Shown here: positions 1 to 10,647 of the stretch, piece by piece
Numbering within the stretch: the stretch's first letter is position 1
Layout of the letters: each line of letters opens with the position of its first letter
Assembly (NCBI RefSeq): GCF_010015585.1
Contig: NW_022985072.1
Location: 293,869 to 353,140 of the forward strand
Direction of reading: 5' to 3'
Length of the DNA stretch: 59,272 bases
Origin: Eremomyces bilateralis CBS 781.70
Lineage: Eukaryota; Ascomycota; Dothideomycetes; Eremomycetales; Eremomycetaceae
Made by a program: the position numbers and the translations under genes
The notes under the pieces: model-generated
Database searches by the model: none
What the model saw: the letters and a program-made list of their open reading frames with translations, nothing else
Told to the model about the DNA's origin: nothing

Positions 1-398
1 CATAGTCGCTTAGGGTCAAAACCCAATCCTTTGGTATATCGTCGCTGTACCACGCTGAGAGCCCAGTTGACACCGACGCTTCTGCTATCCCGAGCAGCAA
101 GGAGTTTATTGGCCATATCTTCAACACCACCCAACTGGGGCCCAAATCCTCGCGAATCTAGGTCCAAGATATGTCGAATAATAACACTCACCTCTAGATC
201 CGTAAGTTTTCTTGAATTGGGCGTACAGTCGCGTCGTGAAAGGATTCCAGCGCGTCGGTCTCTAAGAGTTGTTCTAGGGACGTTGAATATAGCTGCAGCT
301 TGTAGATTGCTCTGAATTTGGCCTTGACCGATAGCGTGTATAGCTAAAGATAAACGACCCTCTTTTTGGATAGATTGAGCATCAATTGATTGAGACAT
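1..398 (-). CDS. Pogo/Fot1-type transposase, N-terminal part (cut by window edge)
   Basis: Reading leftward from the ATG at 398, the frame stays open to the window edge (about 132 codons). The protein starts MSQSIDAQSIQKEGRLSLAI. It then shows a psq-type helix-turn-helix (core FNVPRTTLRDR, residues ~38-48) followed by a second CENP-B/Tc5-type DNA-binding block (PNSRKLTDLE ... GFGPQLGGVEDMANKLLAARD). This order is characteristic of fungal pogo-superfamily (Fot1/Tan1/Flipper) transposases, which bind their terminal repeats with this domain and cut with a downstream DDE domain. The DDE domain would lie left of the window, so activity cannot be judged. No stop or frameshift is seen in the visible part. 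The family call rests on motif recognition. Confidence 0.8.
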   Translation of the reverse strand, partial: MSQSIDAQSIQKEGRLSLAIHAIGQGQIQSNLQAAAIFNVPRTTLRDRRAGILSRRDCTPNSRKLTDLEVSVIIRHILDLDSRGFGPQLGGVEDMANKLLAARDSRSVGVNWALSVVQRRYTKGLGFDPKRL

Positions 399-436
399 TG
401 TTGTTTATAGACCGAGTGTCGCGTTTTCTGGTTGAG

Positions 437-469
437 GTGGCGGCTCGCTTGTAGTGGCGGCTCGCTTGT
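437..469. repeat. Two 16 bp direct repeats spaced 17 bp, subterminal to the transposon
   Basis: The 16-mer GTGGCGGCTCGCTTGT occurs at 437-452 and again at 454-469, separated by one base. Reverse-complemented, it lies just upstream of the transposase start. It is therefore a candidate transposase-binding or terminal repeat of the pogo-like element. Confidence 0.75.
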
Positions 470-479
470 GGAATACGTT

Positions 480-2242
480 AGAGTATTTTTGATTATCATA
501 TTTCCTTTCTATTTAGGGAACATCTTCATATCTTTAGTGCATATAAACTGGAGACGTCGCTGTCCCCGGGCGGACGACATTGCGACAGTCCGAGAACATT
601 GTCGAGAATCTCGTCCGTATAACAAATATAATTATTTCGTCGGACAGCACAACATAGACACTTATGCTGTCAGGACGTCACAACTGAAGCAGAAAGCTTT
701 GGCATCTGCACACCTCAGACCGCGTACGAAGTCAACCTCAGTGCAATTTCGGCAGGCAAAAGACCAGCCGATGACATCTTCATATCCGACGCATCAAGCC
801 TCTTGCGGAATCTAAGCAGCGCGAGGGACTTGGAGAAAAGAAAGATACCTCATACACTTGTCGTATACGTCAAGTACCGAAACTTGCCGCCTAGGAGGGC
901 TTCATTCCATCAGAGGGAGCAATTCTCGTTGGATTTCCCGTGGCCAGTGCCGCGGATCCGCGTTGAACAGTGGCAGTGGCAAGTAGGCACGCAAACTTGG
1001 CGATGCAGCTGGCTCTGTTGTTCCATTCCATAGCACCAGCGAGGCCTATGGACCTAAGGGCACTGGTACTGATGTCAAGGCCACCTAGAGATGGAAACTT
1101 AAGCCAGTCGCCGCCACCATCGCACAAACGCTGGTCCCAAGGGGTGTGTCGGCCATAACGGCCCAAGATACTGGAAGAGACAGTGAGGCCTCCTGGCATG
1201 ATTCTGCTGAATCCTAGTCTAAACCCTCGTCCTGGCATCAGTGAGATATATCCTTTACTTGACTTACGTTTCTGAACAGACTTGCGCAGCTTGCGCCAAT
1301 ATGTTCGGAGGTGCATAGGCAAGCCCCTTAGAGATTATTGTAAACGCCCCCGTTGGCACCACCGTTGCCGCTCTTCCTGCTTCCCTAGTTCTCCACTTGC
1401 TGCAGCTCCTGGTAGCTGGGCTGTGAGTGATATATTACTAGCACTGAATGGGGTCCTCTACCGGGGAGGGATGTCTAGGGATCATAGATAGGATACTGAT
1501 TTATGGCAAGCGGCAGGACAGCTTCGGCCATGACAGATGGATAATATCTACCATTGATTATTAACAGAGGGAATAGCCAAATGAAAGGGAAGCGCACCGA
1601 GGAAAAGAGAAAAGATACTGGGGACTCTTACAAGGACAGACATGATAGGACAAACATCATTTGTCGGACTAAATCGTCTTGGACCATGGCAGGTGTATAC
1701 CCTCCACGAAACTTTTCTTAAAGCCGAATGGCGAATTCACGAGCCAGTAACCGAACCATAGAATGGTGATTTCCAAGACATGGTTATTCCCGGAGAGCAA
1801 TGCGGAACCTACTGCTCGGACTGCTCCTATACCAAAACCGCCGTTCTGCCTCCAGGAGCTAGGGAACGGACATCTATGCTGATCATAGTAATCAACCTCC
1901 GGTATCTGGGATGATACAATGAGGACGGGAAGATGAATCTCTGAGCATCAGAAGAGAGGGAGGCCCCCCAATGGCTCGGAAGGACTTTCTATGCTTGGAT
2001 GAGTTGCGGGATGCTCAGTTGGTGACAGTACGAGGGCTCATACCATGATCGAACGACCTCAAGCCGCATCTGTTAAATAGTAGAGTGAAATATAATGAAG
2101 ATAGGAGGAGATCTAGCTACGAAACCAATTAAGATATCATTAGGATATTATGCTTCCAACAATCCTATACACATTTCGTACGACTCCCATGCTCAAATAA
2201 CCCGTGACAGAATTGAACCAGGATCCCACCCGAATCCCCGTC
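480..2242. other. Intergenic, no supportable gene
   Basis: Only overlapping short open frames with no recognisable family are present. The longest are 432-815 on the plus strand and 891-1322 on the minus strand (143 codons). Around 890-1320 both strands give plausible-looking but interrupted peptide text, which could be an eroded gene. No domain, splice pattern or start context supports annotating one. Confidence 0.5.
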
Positions 2243-4179
2243 TTAGTTCCCGTCCTTGATATCCTGCGCGATCTTCTCCGCAACCATGTAGCACGCGCTC
2301 TGCGGATGTCCAGGCGGCAACACCGGGAAAATCGACGCATCTACAACTCGCAAGTTCTTTACTCCATGCACGCGTCCGTTGCTGTCTACTACCGCCTCCG
2401 GGTCGCTGGACGCACCCATCTTGCACGTCCCTGACGGATGCCACACCGGAACCAAGGTCTCGCGGATATATTCGAGGATACTTGCATCCGTGTCCATGGC
2501 AGGGCCAGGGAGATATTCGTCGCCGAGCGTGATGTCGGTGCCGGCCCACGCTTGTCGGGTGCGCTTGAACGCGGCGACGGCGACTTCGGCGTCGGCGGGA
2601 TGGGTGAGGTAGCCCAGGTCAATGAGCGGCGGGTCCTCCATCTTTGAGCTGTTAATGGTAATGGAGCCACGGGAGAGCGGGGCGACGAGCGCCGCGGAGA
2701 TGCCTCCGTAGTTGTATCCGTCGTCCACCTTCTGATCGTCCGCGTTTTTCCAGCCGTTCATGATGCCGTCGATACCGATATACTCGACATCGGGCCAATC
2801 AGATGGAAACGCGGCATCGAGGGCCGCCCTGGATGAGTTCGACAGGTTTGCGCTGGCGGGAAGCTTTTCGTAGCCGATGACGCCGAATCCCGGGGCAGTG
2901 AGCGGGCCTTTTTGGGCGAGGTATTGGGTGAGCGCATCGGCGGCGGAAACGAGGTCGAGCAAAAGTCGGGTGGCGGTGACAACGTTCACGCGGTAGGTGA
3001 TGCCGAAGAGGAAATGGTCCATCAAGTTTTGGCCAACACCTGGAAGGTCCTTGAGGACGGAGATACCTTTGCTTTGGAGGGTGGCTTGCGGTCCGATGCC
3101 GGAGACCATCAGCAGCTGTGGAGACTGAAAGGCTCCCGCACTGACGATGACCTCCTTCTTCGCCTTGATGGTGTAACCGACTCCAAAGGTGTCAACTTTC
3201 ACCCCGGTAGCAGTCGTTCCACTGAAGAGGATCTGCTTGGCGAATGCGTGTTGATAGACTTTGAGCTTCGAGTTGCCGAGAGCCTGGTCCAGGAAACTTG
3301 TCTCTGATGACTCGCGAGACTGATCCTTAGGGTTAACTGTGACGGAAGCCCATGATGAGCCGTTCAGGGTACCAGTGTTGAGGTCCGTGTCCGGAAGAAG
3401 TCCGATGGACGCAAGTCCAACCTCGACGTATGTTGAAAGGGGAGAACCATGGTTCGGCCAGGTTACCTGAAGGGGACCGTTGAGGGAGTTGTCGAATCCC
3501 ACGGGATCATAGAAGATGCTGGCGTTGGATTGACGCTTGGACATGTCAGGGGGGGTGAGAGTTGTGCTCTTCTTGAAGAATGGCAAGACGCTCGCCCATG
3601 ACCAAGCAGTGTCGCCAATCAGCTCCGCCCATTTGTCGAATGTTCCTTTGGTGCCTCTGGAAACTCGCTGTTAGTCTAGCATGCAATGGATAGTTGCATG
3701 TCCTACCTATGGTAAACCATGAAGTTCCTTCCCGACGAACCACCTAGACATTTCCCTCTGGCATACCTCAGAACACGATTATTAGCACCCGTTTGTGGGA
3801 CAGTATCGAAGTTCCAATCAATGAGCAGAGAATCATCATCTGGGCTCGTGCCCGTATTAACCTAAAACGAGGTGTCGTGAGCACTTTATACGCAATGAAT
3901 GACATGATTGAGACTTACAGCTGCTGCGAGTCCGGGGATGACTGAGAGCAGAGGGGCTTCAACTTCGTAGAGTCCACCTGCTTCAAGCACAGCTACGGTA
4001 GCACCAGACGTCTCTGCAAGTCTCGCGGCTATTGTGAGCCCCGAAGTTCCCCCACCGACAACGACGTAGTCATAAGTCGCGTCAATTCCTGGAGCCCCAA
4101 AATTCTCGATTGGGATGACCGAATTTGCTTGTGACGACAAAACATGAAGACCTAACAATAGGTATTTTAAAGAATGCAT
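2243..4179 (-). CDS. Secreted GMC-family oxidoreductase (AA3-like, FAD-dependent)
   Basis: Three exons (4179-3919, 3861-3707, 3656-2243) give 609 aa, normal for fungal GMC enzymes. The introns are 57 and 50 nt; the second ends in GACTAACAG...CAG, and the phases agree. Residues 1-19 form a signal peptide (MHSLKYLLLGLHVLSSQANS). The FAD-binding Rossmann motif YDYVVVGGGTSG follows at ~36. The GMC signature GKCLGGSSGRNFMVYHRG spans the exon 2/3 join. Near the C-terminus are WHPSGTCKMG, with the expected catalytic His, and LPPGHPQ with the second active-site His. The enzyme should oxidise an alcohol or sugar outside the cell, passing electrons to O2 or another acceptor. Substrate (aryl-alcohol, glucose or other) cannot be told. 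It has no attached cytochrome domain, although an AA8 cytochrome gene lies 6.5 kb away. Confidence 0.93.
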
Positions 4180-5540
4180 GACTGGGGTTCGGGAGCCTCA
4201 GAATGAATGAATGTGGATCTGTATAAGGGAATCGACCCAGAAACGCGAGAACTCTTGAACAAAACGAACAAAATGAACGACTGAGGTGAGCAACAAACAA
4301 CTCTTGAAGAGAGTGGCAAGAGAATGATGAGTACCTACTCTCAAGAGAATGAGAATGAGAAGAAGTCAAGATGAAGACCTTCGGTAGGAAAAGACCCGCA
4401 CGTGTGATTTCTCCTATGGTAGCTATGCCGGATATAATGATCTGTGTGTAGATCATGGTTCCTAAATGCTATGATCATATCCAAGTCTGGAAATTGCCAG
4501 GTTCGCTAACTCGGATGGGGGAGGACTGGGGCGAAGAGAAATACCTAGTTCAGGCTAGTTGATACGAAGCGCCGCGCTCCGTTAATGTGGGCTGCGCAAT
4601 GATCATGTCCACCGAAAGTCATTCCAGAACACATCCAAAGATGTTGGAATTTGGAGGAGCTCGATACCATCCGGATCGTAAGGTTGTTGGAGCCTCAAGC
4701 CTGAGCCCCTGAAGGCTGAAGGGAAGGGTCAAGGGGCTGAAAAGGAACCAGCCGGGGTGAGGAATTCATCCGGGGCTCTCTGGCCAACCTCCAGTTACTA
4801 GCAAGCGTCCACACGACTGGTATGGCAACCCGGGGCTTGCAACACTCAGTAGATTGGAAAGTCCCGATGTATATTCTCATGTCAAAGATGGTGAACAAGA
4901 TTCCCAGATACTTGGTTCGGCTTATGGAAAGCAAAGGTTCCGATGAATTCGATTCAGCCACCATCAGTAAAGTTGCGCTTTGACCTGCTCGCCAAGTTCA
5001 CTAATTACGCAGCATCTGACAGGGAATATCTAATATGTATTGATAACGGGCGACAGTCCCCTCGGGTCTCGATTCAATAATAGTCCTGACTTCTGGCTTC
5101 TAACCTCCATGTACTTACTGCTTGGGCGCTATAGAGAACGGAGCCACGGTGGAAGAAGAATGGTTAAGTTGCTCTGGAGTCTGGACCCTGTTAATATTGA
5201 TGGATTCCAAGCAGTTCCAACAGTTGCTGTATGGAGAGCCAAGGTATTGACTTTTGACTTTGAGAAACGGTCAATCCTCGTCACAAGGCGGCAGCGAATT
5301 GCAGTAATAGTGTCCTCCATCTCCGGCATCCTTCCAGTTTCGCCTTCTTCTGTTTCAACTTCATCAGACTTCCATCGTCGCCTTGGCTGGTAGGGCGCTG
5401 GAATGAGCCTGGATATATGGAGGATGCGTCCCTCCCCGAAGAGCTACCCAGTCCTGATTGCCATCTCGTATGCAATCCTGCAAGCGAGTATAATATTGTG
5501 GGAATGCCACTGCTGTGCCGCAAGATCGGGATCCGCGATC

Positions 5541-5579
5541 ATATAATATATATAGATATATATATACATACATATACAT
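5541..5579. repeat. AT-rich TA/TACA microsatellite
   Basis: About 39 bp consist of alternating TA, TAGA and TACA units in otherwise complex intergenic DNA. It is a simple-sequence repeat with no assigned role. Confidence 0.85.
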
Positions 5580-6739
5580 CCTATAGCTAGCTTGACATTC
5601 CTGAGTATAGATTCCTTGAAGACTTGTGGGATTTCTCGATCTCGGAGAACTTGATCCCTCGTCAGATCAATCCTGGAGGAGTTTCACGGTCCTTTCCCGG
5701 CGAAGAATATTGAGATTGTTACCAAGACGCTAGCGGATGCAGGTGTTGTGCAAGGAATAGGCCGAGGGGCCATCGCCTGCTGGTAGCATAGGGGAGGAGG
5801 GACTCTGTGAGACTCTGAGAATGTGACGGACTGATAGACTGTGCCATATTCTGTACATTTTCTCGTTGTATTTTACCCAATATGATGATGCTTTTCAACC
5901 ATTTTAAGGCATAACCTGTATAGAATTCAAGATGACGATGTGGCTGGGGAGATTGATCCAAATATATCCATGCTGTTTCTATAAGTGCCAAGAGGAGCCA
6001 AAGCTTGGAGTTCTTGGAACTTTATCTTCTGATCTGAGATCTCAACTTCGAACTCCACTTCTCCTAACAACATCCTCCCTCCCACGTGAATACAAAATCC
6101 CTTTTCCACTTCAACGCCCACCAAATCCGGATGAATCAAGCAAAGACAATTGCGCCATGCAACTACTGATTCCCCGCACCTGGAGAAAGTCAGTCATATC
6201 CTGTTCTAGTTAGAGTCCGTTGCAACATAAACTCCAAGGATACAGAGCACCAGCCCTTCACTAGGCCACCTATGACCTGGCGCGTCACATGCTTTTGGCA
6301 ATTGACGGGCGCATCATTCTGAAACGTCTTAGCCTTGCCATATCGGCTTACGGCTTGGACGATCAAGCTAGGCGTCCTACTACTAAGAAACGCGTCGTCG
6401 AACGCCACGATTCGGTCCTGTCAACTTCCTGACCTCCGAAAACTGCAGGATTTTCCTTGCTCCGGCTACCGTGCCATGTGGAAGTGCAAATCGCGAATCA
6501 GCATTATTGGTAATTCGAACTTTCGAAGCAAGAGCCAGGATGTCAGGACGGCTAAATGCTTGAACAATAATGCGCTAAAATTACGATTATTGCCGGATTA
6601 ATTCTTTGCATTTATTCCCGCAGGGTCACCGTTGCGAAACAGCGGATCACCATCAAGACTCAAGAAAGAGTCAGCCCCTGTTTTACTACCTATCCTAGCA
6701 ATTCATGATCTGCTGGGCGCTGATACCGTAGTATGTATA

Positions 6740-7024
6740 GTACGGAGGTCCATTTCAAAAGTTATTGCTCGCCGAGGAAGTGGCGTGATTATTAATCAGT
6801 TTCGAGAGCCTATGCCACGGGCACTGGACTGCCTATCAACTGGGCATTTAATTCAGGTCTTATAGAGCCTAATTCGAGGCAAGGGCGCCGGGCATTCGAT
6901 TTACCGCGCGTAGTACCCGCCCGTTGGCTAGACACCCTACTGCCCGTGCTATCGGCTTTCGAACGACTTATATAATCAAGCCCCTTTCTTGGCGAGCAAT
7001 AACTTTTAAAATGGACCTCCGTAC
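6740..7024. mobile_element. Fold-back MITE-like element (~285 bp) with ~90 bp imperfect terminal inverted repeats
   Basis: The left arm beginning GTACGGAGGTCCATTT at 6740 reappears inverted at the right end, finishing at 7024. After the first ~38 nearly identical bases, which include AAAAGTTATTGCTCGCC, the arms stay clearly alignable for about 90 bp. Inner matches such as CACGGGCA near 6821 pair with the inverse near 6940. There is no open frame of note inside. The right arm is flanked by GGAGTAC, so the outermost bases form the TACGGAGTAC-type palindrome common at the ends of small fungal elements. The structure fits a non-autonomous fold-back/MITE element. The parent family and target duplication are not resolved. 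Confidence 0.75.
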
Positions 7025-8467
7025 GGAGTACATGACTGCAAAGTGCATGTGGGGTAGCGGGCTCGCCCTTTAGTTCTTCTCCCTTCTCCACTGCCAGGCA
7101 CATTTCATCGTGGTTGAAGCAGTGATGCCTTGTTGAGTGTTTGAGTATTATTATTTTGTTTTTTGGCTTCTCTTTAGTTCGTCCGGTCTGAATTCCAAGT
7201 CCAAGTCGAAACCTGTTCAAGTTCATTCTTTCTAGGGTGCCTGGTTGACAGAACACTCGCATCCGCGCTCATGGATGTACCTTGATCCCAGAGACTCTCA
7301 TCCGTCGAGTGGGGTCTGACGATTCCTTGCTCATCGACCGCCATCCGCCTGTGAGACAAGTTGACAATTGTGAAGTGTGAACTAACCCTTCACCCTACCT
7401 AGCAAGTGGCAGCTGCAGAAGTTAGGTTTCCGCTGTTAGTGGATATCGTCATTCGTCACTCACTATATATCGTCAGTGCCAAGTTAGGCGTAGTACCTAA
7501 ATGAGGTGATGAGATCTCCCGTCTCTTTCCCCGCCCCCGCCACTCGAAGGACTGGCCCGTCTACCCACTACTGGGAGCCTCGTGTAGATACCCTTTCACC
7601 AAGCCACCAGGTACGTAAGGATAGGAGTCTGGTGTCCGTCTGGAACATCCGAAGAGGAACCAAGATGCCTTTAGCAGCTGCCGATGGCTTTCCTTGCGCA
7701 ATCTTGTGAGGATGTTCCTCTTTCTCCCTGTCTCGTGGCTGATCCGGCCGCCCGGGGAATCTTCCACATTGCCATGCCTTTCGGGATCCGTCCAGTCTTG
7801 ACAAGCTGACGGCCAAACCAAAGTCGAAGGTTAATTAATTGCGAGACGATTCGCACACGCATATTATACTTTTCAAATAATGCGATGGCGATCGCTGGAA
7901 CCTGACGATGACCCACCCTTCGAAAGGGTTCTCTAGAGTGGTATATGTACCTTGAATGACTGGTGAGAGGACGCTGCTGGCTGCGCGCCTGTGACCTGCA
8001 GGTTCATGTACACTCAAACCGCGGGTCAACATGATCTGACTGACAAAGTACCTAAATCCTCCTGGCTCGACAGATGTCTCAGGCTTTCACATGGTAGTGC
8101 CATGCATATCTGACCTCCATTATCACTCAGATCGCCGCTATATTCTCCGACTATTGGAGTCCTAACTTCATTGTGAGTTACCAGGTGTTAGAAAGAAAAA
8201 TCAGTGTTTGCTGCATCCGACCCCCGATTTACGGCTCTTTCGGGATTTACGCATGAATATCAAATCCCTTGTGTTCCCACTTCCCCAGGTTTAGACATAT
8301 TTTATTGTTCATGGTCTCCTTCGGCTCTCCTCCTCTTGAAACGGGATACCTCCATCTTGACCGACCTCTATTGACGATTATATTCCTCGATCGTCCTGGC
8401 TTGCGAAGGCTGGTGAACCGCGAGTAGTGCTAGCTACCGGTACAGGTACTCAGGAGCCACCGCAATC

Positions 8468-9821
8468 ATGTCGATGCCAACGGTCGAGGACATCCTCACA
8501 TGGCCTCCGCCAAACTACGACAATCCTCAGGATCCGCTGAATCCGTTCATCTATGGCGTTGAGGGCGCGCTCCTCGCTGTTATGACCATGTTTATCGCGG
8601 GCCGGTTCATCTCGCGCACGATGCTCGTGAAGAATGCACTCGGGGTTGATGACTGGGTGATGTTGCTAGCATACGTGAGTCGTGCGCTGCCGTGTATACA
8701 GGATCTCTCGCAATCTGACCATATCGTAGATAATTTGCGCTGCAATGACATCATGTCACTTATATGCGCCGCAAATTGGGATTGGACGTCATCTCTACGA
8801 TGTTCCACTGACAAACCTACCTGCGATTGGCAAGGTAATATCTTCTGTCCTGCGGCCAAAGAATGCGCTGCTGACCGGATAACAGTTGACCTTGGTAACC
8901 ATGGCTTTATTCGGTCCCGCCTGCGCACTCACCAAGATATCTATTTGTCTGACGTATCTGAGGTATTTTAAGCCCATCTATAACTTTATATCTGGCTAAC
9001 TGGAGTGTCAGACTTTTCCCGTCCCAGACGAACAAATACATCAACTGGGGGTGCATCGGTATCATGATTGGCTGGGGAATATCAACATGTCTTGTAATGG
9101 TCTTCCAGTGCATGTAGGTGCTTCAAACCTGATTCCTCTGCCAGTGGCTAATCCCTGGTAGCCCGATGAATTCTACGTGGGACGTCTTTACCCCTATGAG
9201 CGAGAAGAACTGCGTGGATACAAAAATATTCTTCATGATCACTGCCGGCATTAACTCCGTCACGGACTGCTTGATTTACTTGTACCCCGCAAACTACCTT
9301 TGGAGGGTCCAGATGAGCCGGCGGCAGCGGATCAGTCTGATTTCCTGCTTTTCTCTTGGCGTAGTGTAAGCCTCGACCACCCCATCTAAAAACTTCTAAG
9401 CGCTGACCAGAACAGTGTCACCATCGCCGGAGGATGCCGCATCTGGGTGATGGGCCGCTTCTTCTCCTCCTGGGACCAAACCTACTGGGGCGCCCTCATC
9501 TGCATCGTCCTCGCCATCGAGGTGAACCTCGGCGTCGTCTTCAGCTGCCTTCCGGCGCTGCGGCCGCTGATGGTGCGGATGTTCCCGCGCGCCTGGGGCA
9601 CGTCGCTGGTGAAGAGCAACACGAACAATTACGGCCAGAAGTCCTCAACGCTGGTCAGCTCGCGCGGGTTCCGGAGCATCGGGAACGATCCGGAGTCGAT
9701 CCATATTCAGAAAGACGTGGAGCTGACGGTGTCAACGAAGCCGTATGAGGGCTATTCGAGCAAGGAGGATAATCGAGAGGGGAGCGAGGAGTGGGTGTTC
9801 CGATCGGATGTGGTGCGATGA
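8468..9821 (+). CDS. Seven-TM fungal rhodopsin-domain (Pth11-like) integral membrane protein
   Basis: Six exons (8468-8674, 8730-8834, 8886-8962, 9012-9113, 9162-9365, 9416-9821) with in-phase GT...AG introns of 48-55 nt give 366 aa. The protein starts MSMPTVEDILTWPPPNYDNP. It has an extracellular N-terminus and about seven hydrophobic spans. Hallmarks of the fungal rhodopsin-like domain are visible: GVDDWVMLLAY after TM2, GIGRHLYDVP, LTKISICLTYLRLFP, the QCIPMNSTWD loop and CLPALRPL near the end of TM7. A ~90-residue charged cytoplasmic tail follows. No CFEM domain and no bacteriorhodopsin-type retinal lysine motif were seen. Family members are orphan receptors or sensors, some acting in surface recognition. 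The ligand is unknown. Confidence 0.9.
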
Positions 9822-10647
9822 ATTGTAAGACTTTATGACTAGCCTAGGATGGGATGATTGGGGTTTGGTCACACTAATGCATATATTATACATGGTGTGC
9901 ATACATTTTTGAACCCACTGGGCTGTTTCCAGGCCTACTTGAGCTCTAGATGGCGGCGTCGTTCATGATGAGATGTATATAGATCACGCCGCAATGCCGT
10001 AGCCATGTAATATGGGATAGCCAGAAGGCAATCCCGAAGTTGTACATATGGAGATATGCCTTACGATACCATCCATTGCCTCCCTCCGATGAACGAGGTC
10101 AAGTCGAGCAACAGATTGAATCGGTGCTAACCACTTTAGGAACTCCCAATCGGCCCCACAGTCGCCCTGATTGGAGCAATCTACAACCACCATCGCCATC
10201 AATATATCTCCTGCAGTCACAATATGTACACCACTCTGCACCCGCGAACCTAGGGATATAAACCTTATCTGCCTGGACAACTCCTTGTCCTGACAAATAC
10301 CCGCCGCTCAATTCGCTGCATCGGACATCTTTCTCCGAACGATCGTTTCACGTCATCGAGCCAAGCCCGTTGATTCGCCTGCCCTCACGATAAAACACGC
10401 AAGTATACAACCTTCAAATGAATATGACGACGGCCATATCGCCTTGCTGCAGCACTACTATGTCGTTCGCCATTATGCAAGCAGCGTCCGTGCCACCCGT
10501 TCCTGAAAACGATAATTAATCCAAATCTCGGTGAAATTGCAATGTCGTCCATCACAAAAGAGCGACGTCCACCGTCCTTTCGCTTCGTGCTGTGTGTGCT
10601 GTTCGCTCGTCTTGACACAAGTTGTATGTCGCTGTTGATCTCCGAGA
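9822..10647. other. Intergenic, 826 bp
   Basis: This lies between the rhodopsin-domain gene and the cytochrome gene, both on the plus strand. It should hold the 3' UTR of the former and the promoter of the latter. Short frames on both strands have no recognisable content. Confidence 0.6.

Larger units (their letters stand above)
1..478 (-). mobile_element. Right-hand end of a pogo/Fot1-type DNA transposon (partial)
   Basis: The transposase ATG at 398 is followed outward by about 80 bp of non-coding DNA. This contains two adjacent copies of a 16 bp motif (437-452 and 454-469), and unique-looking sequence resumes near 480. Repeated subterminal motifs just outside the transposase start are usual for pogo-like elements, so the element probably ends around 470-480. 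The exact terminus and TA duplication cannot be fixed because the other end is outside the window. Confidence 0.5.
4180..8467. other. 4.3 kb gene-poor intergenic region
   Basis: No convincing gene was found. Open frames are short and overlap on both strands (for example an 89-codon frame at 4695-4964, minus). The stretch contains an AT microsatellite at 5541-5579 and a fold-back element at 6740-7024. The remainder shows no recognised RNA gene or protein family. Confidence 0.6.

Noticed and set aside
432-1322. Overlapping frames of 127 and 143 codons
   Set aside because: No domain, start context or splice pattern supports them, and peptide text looks equally plausible in more than one frame and strand.
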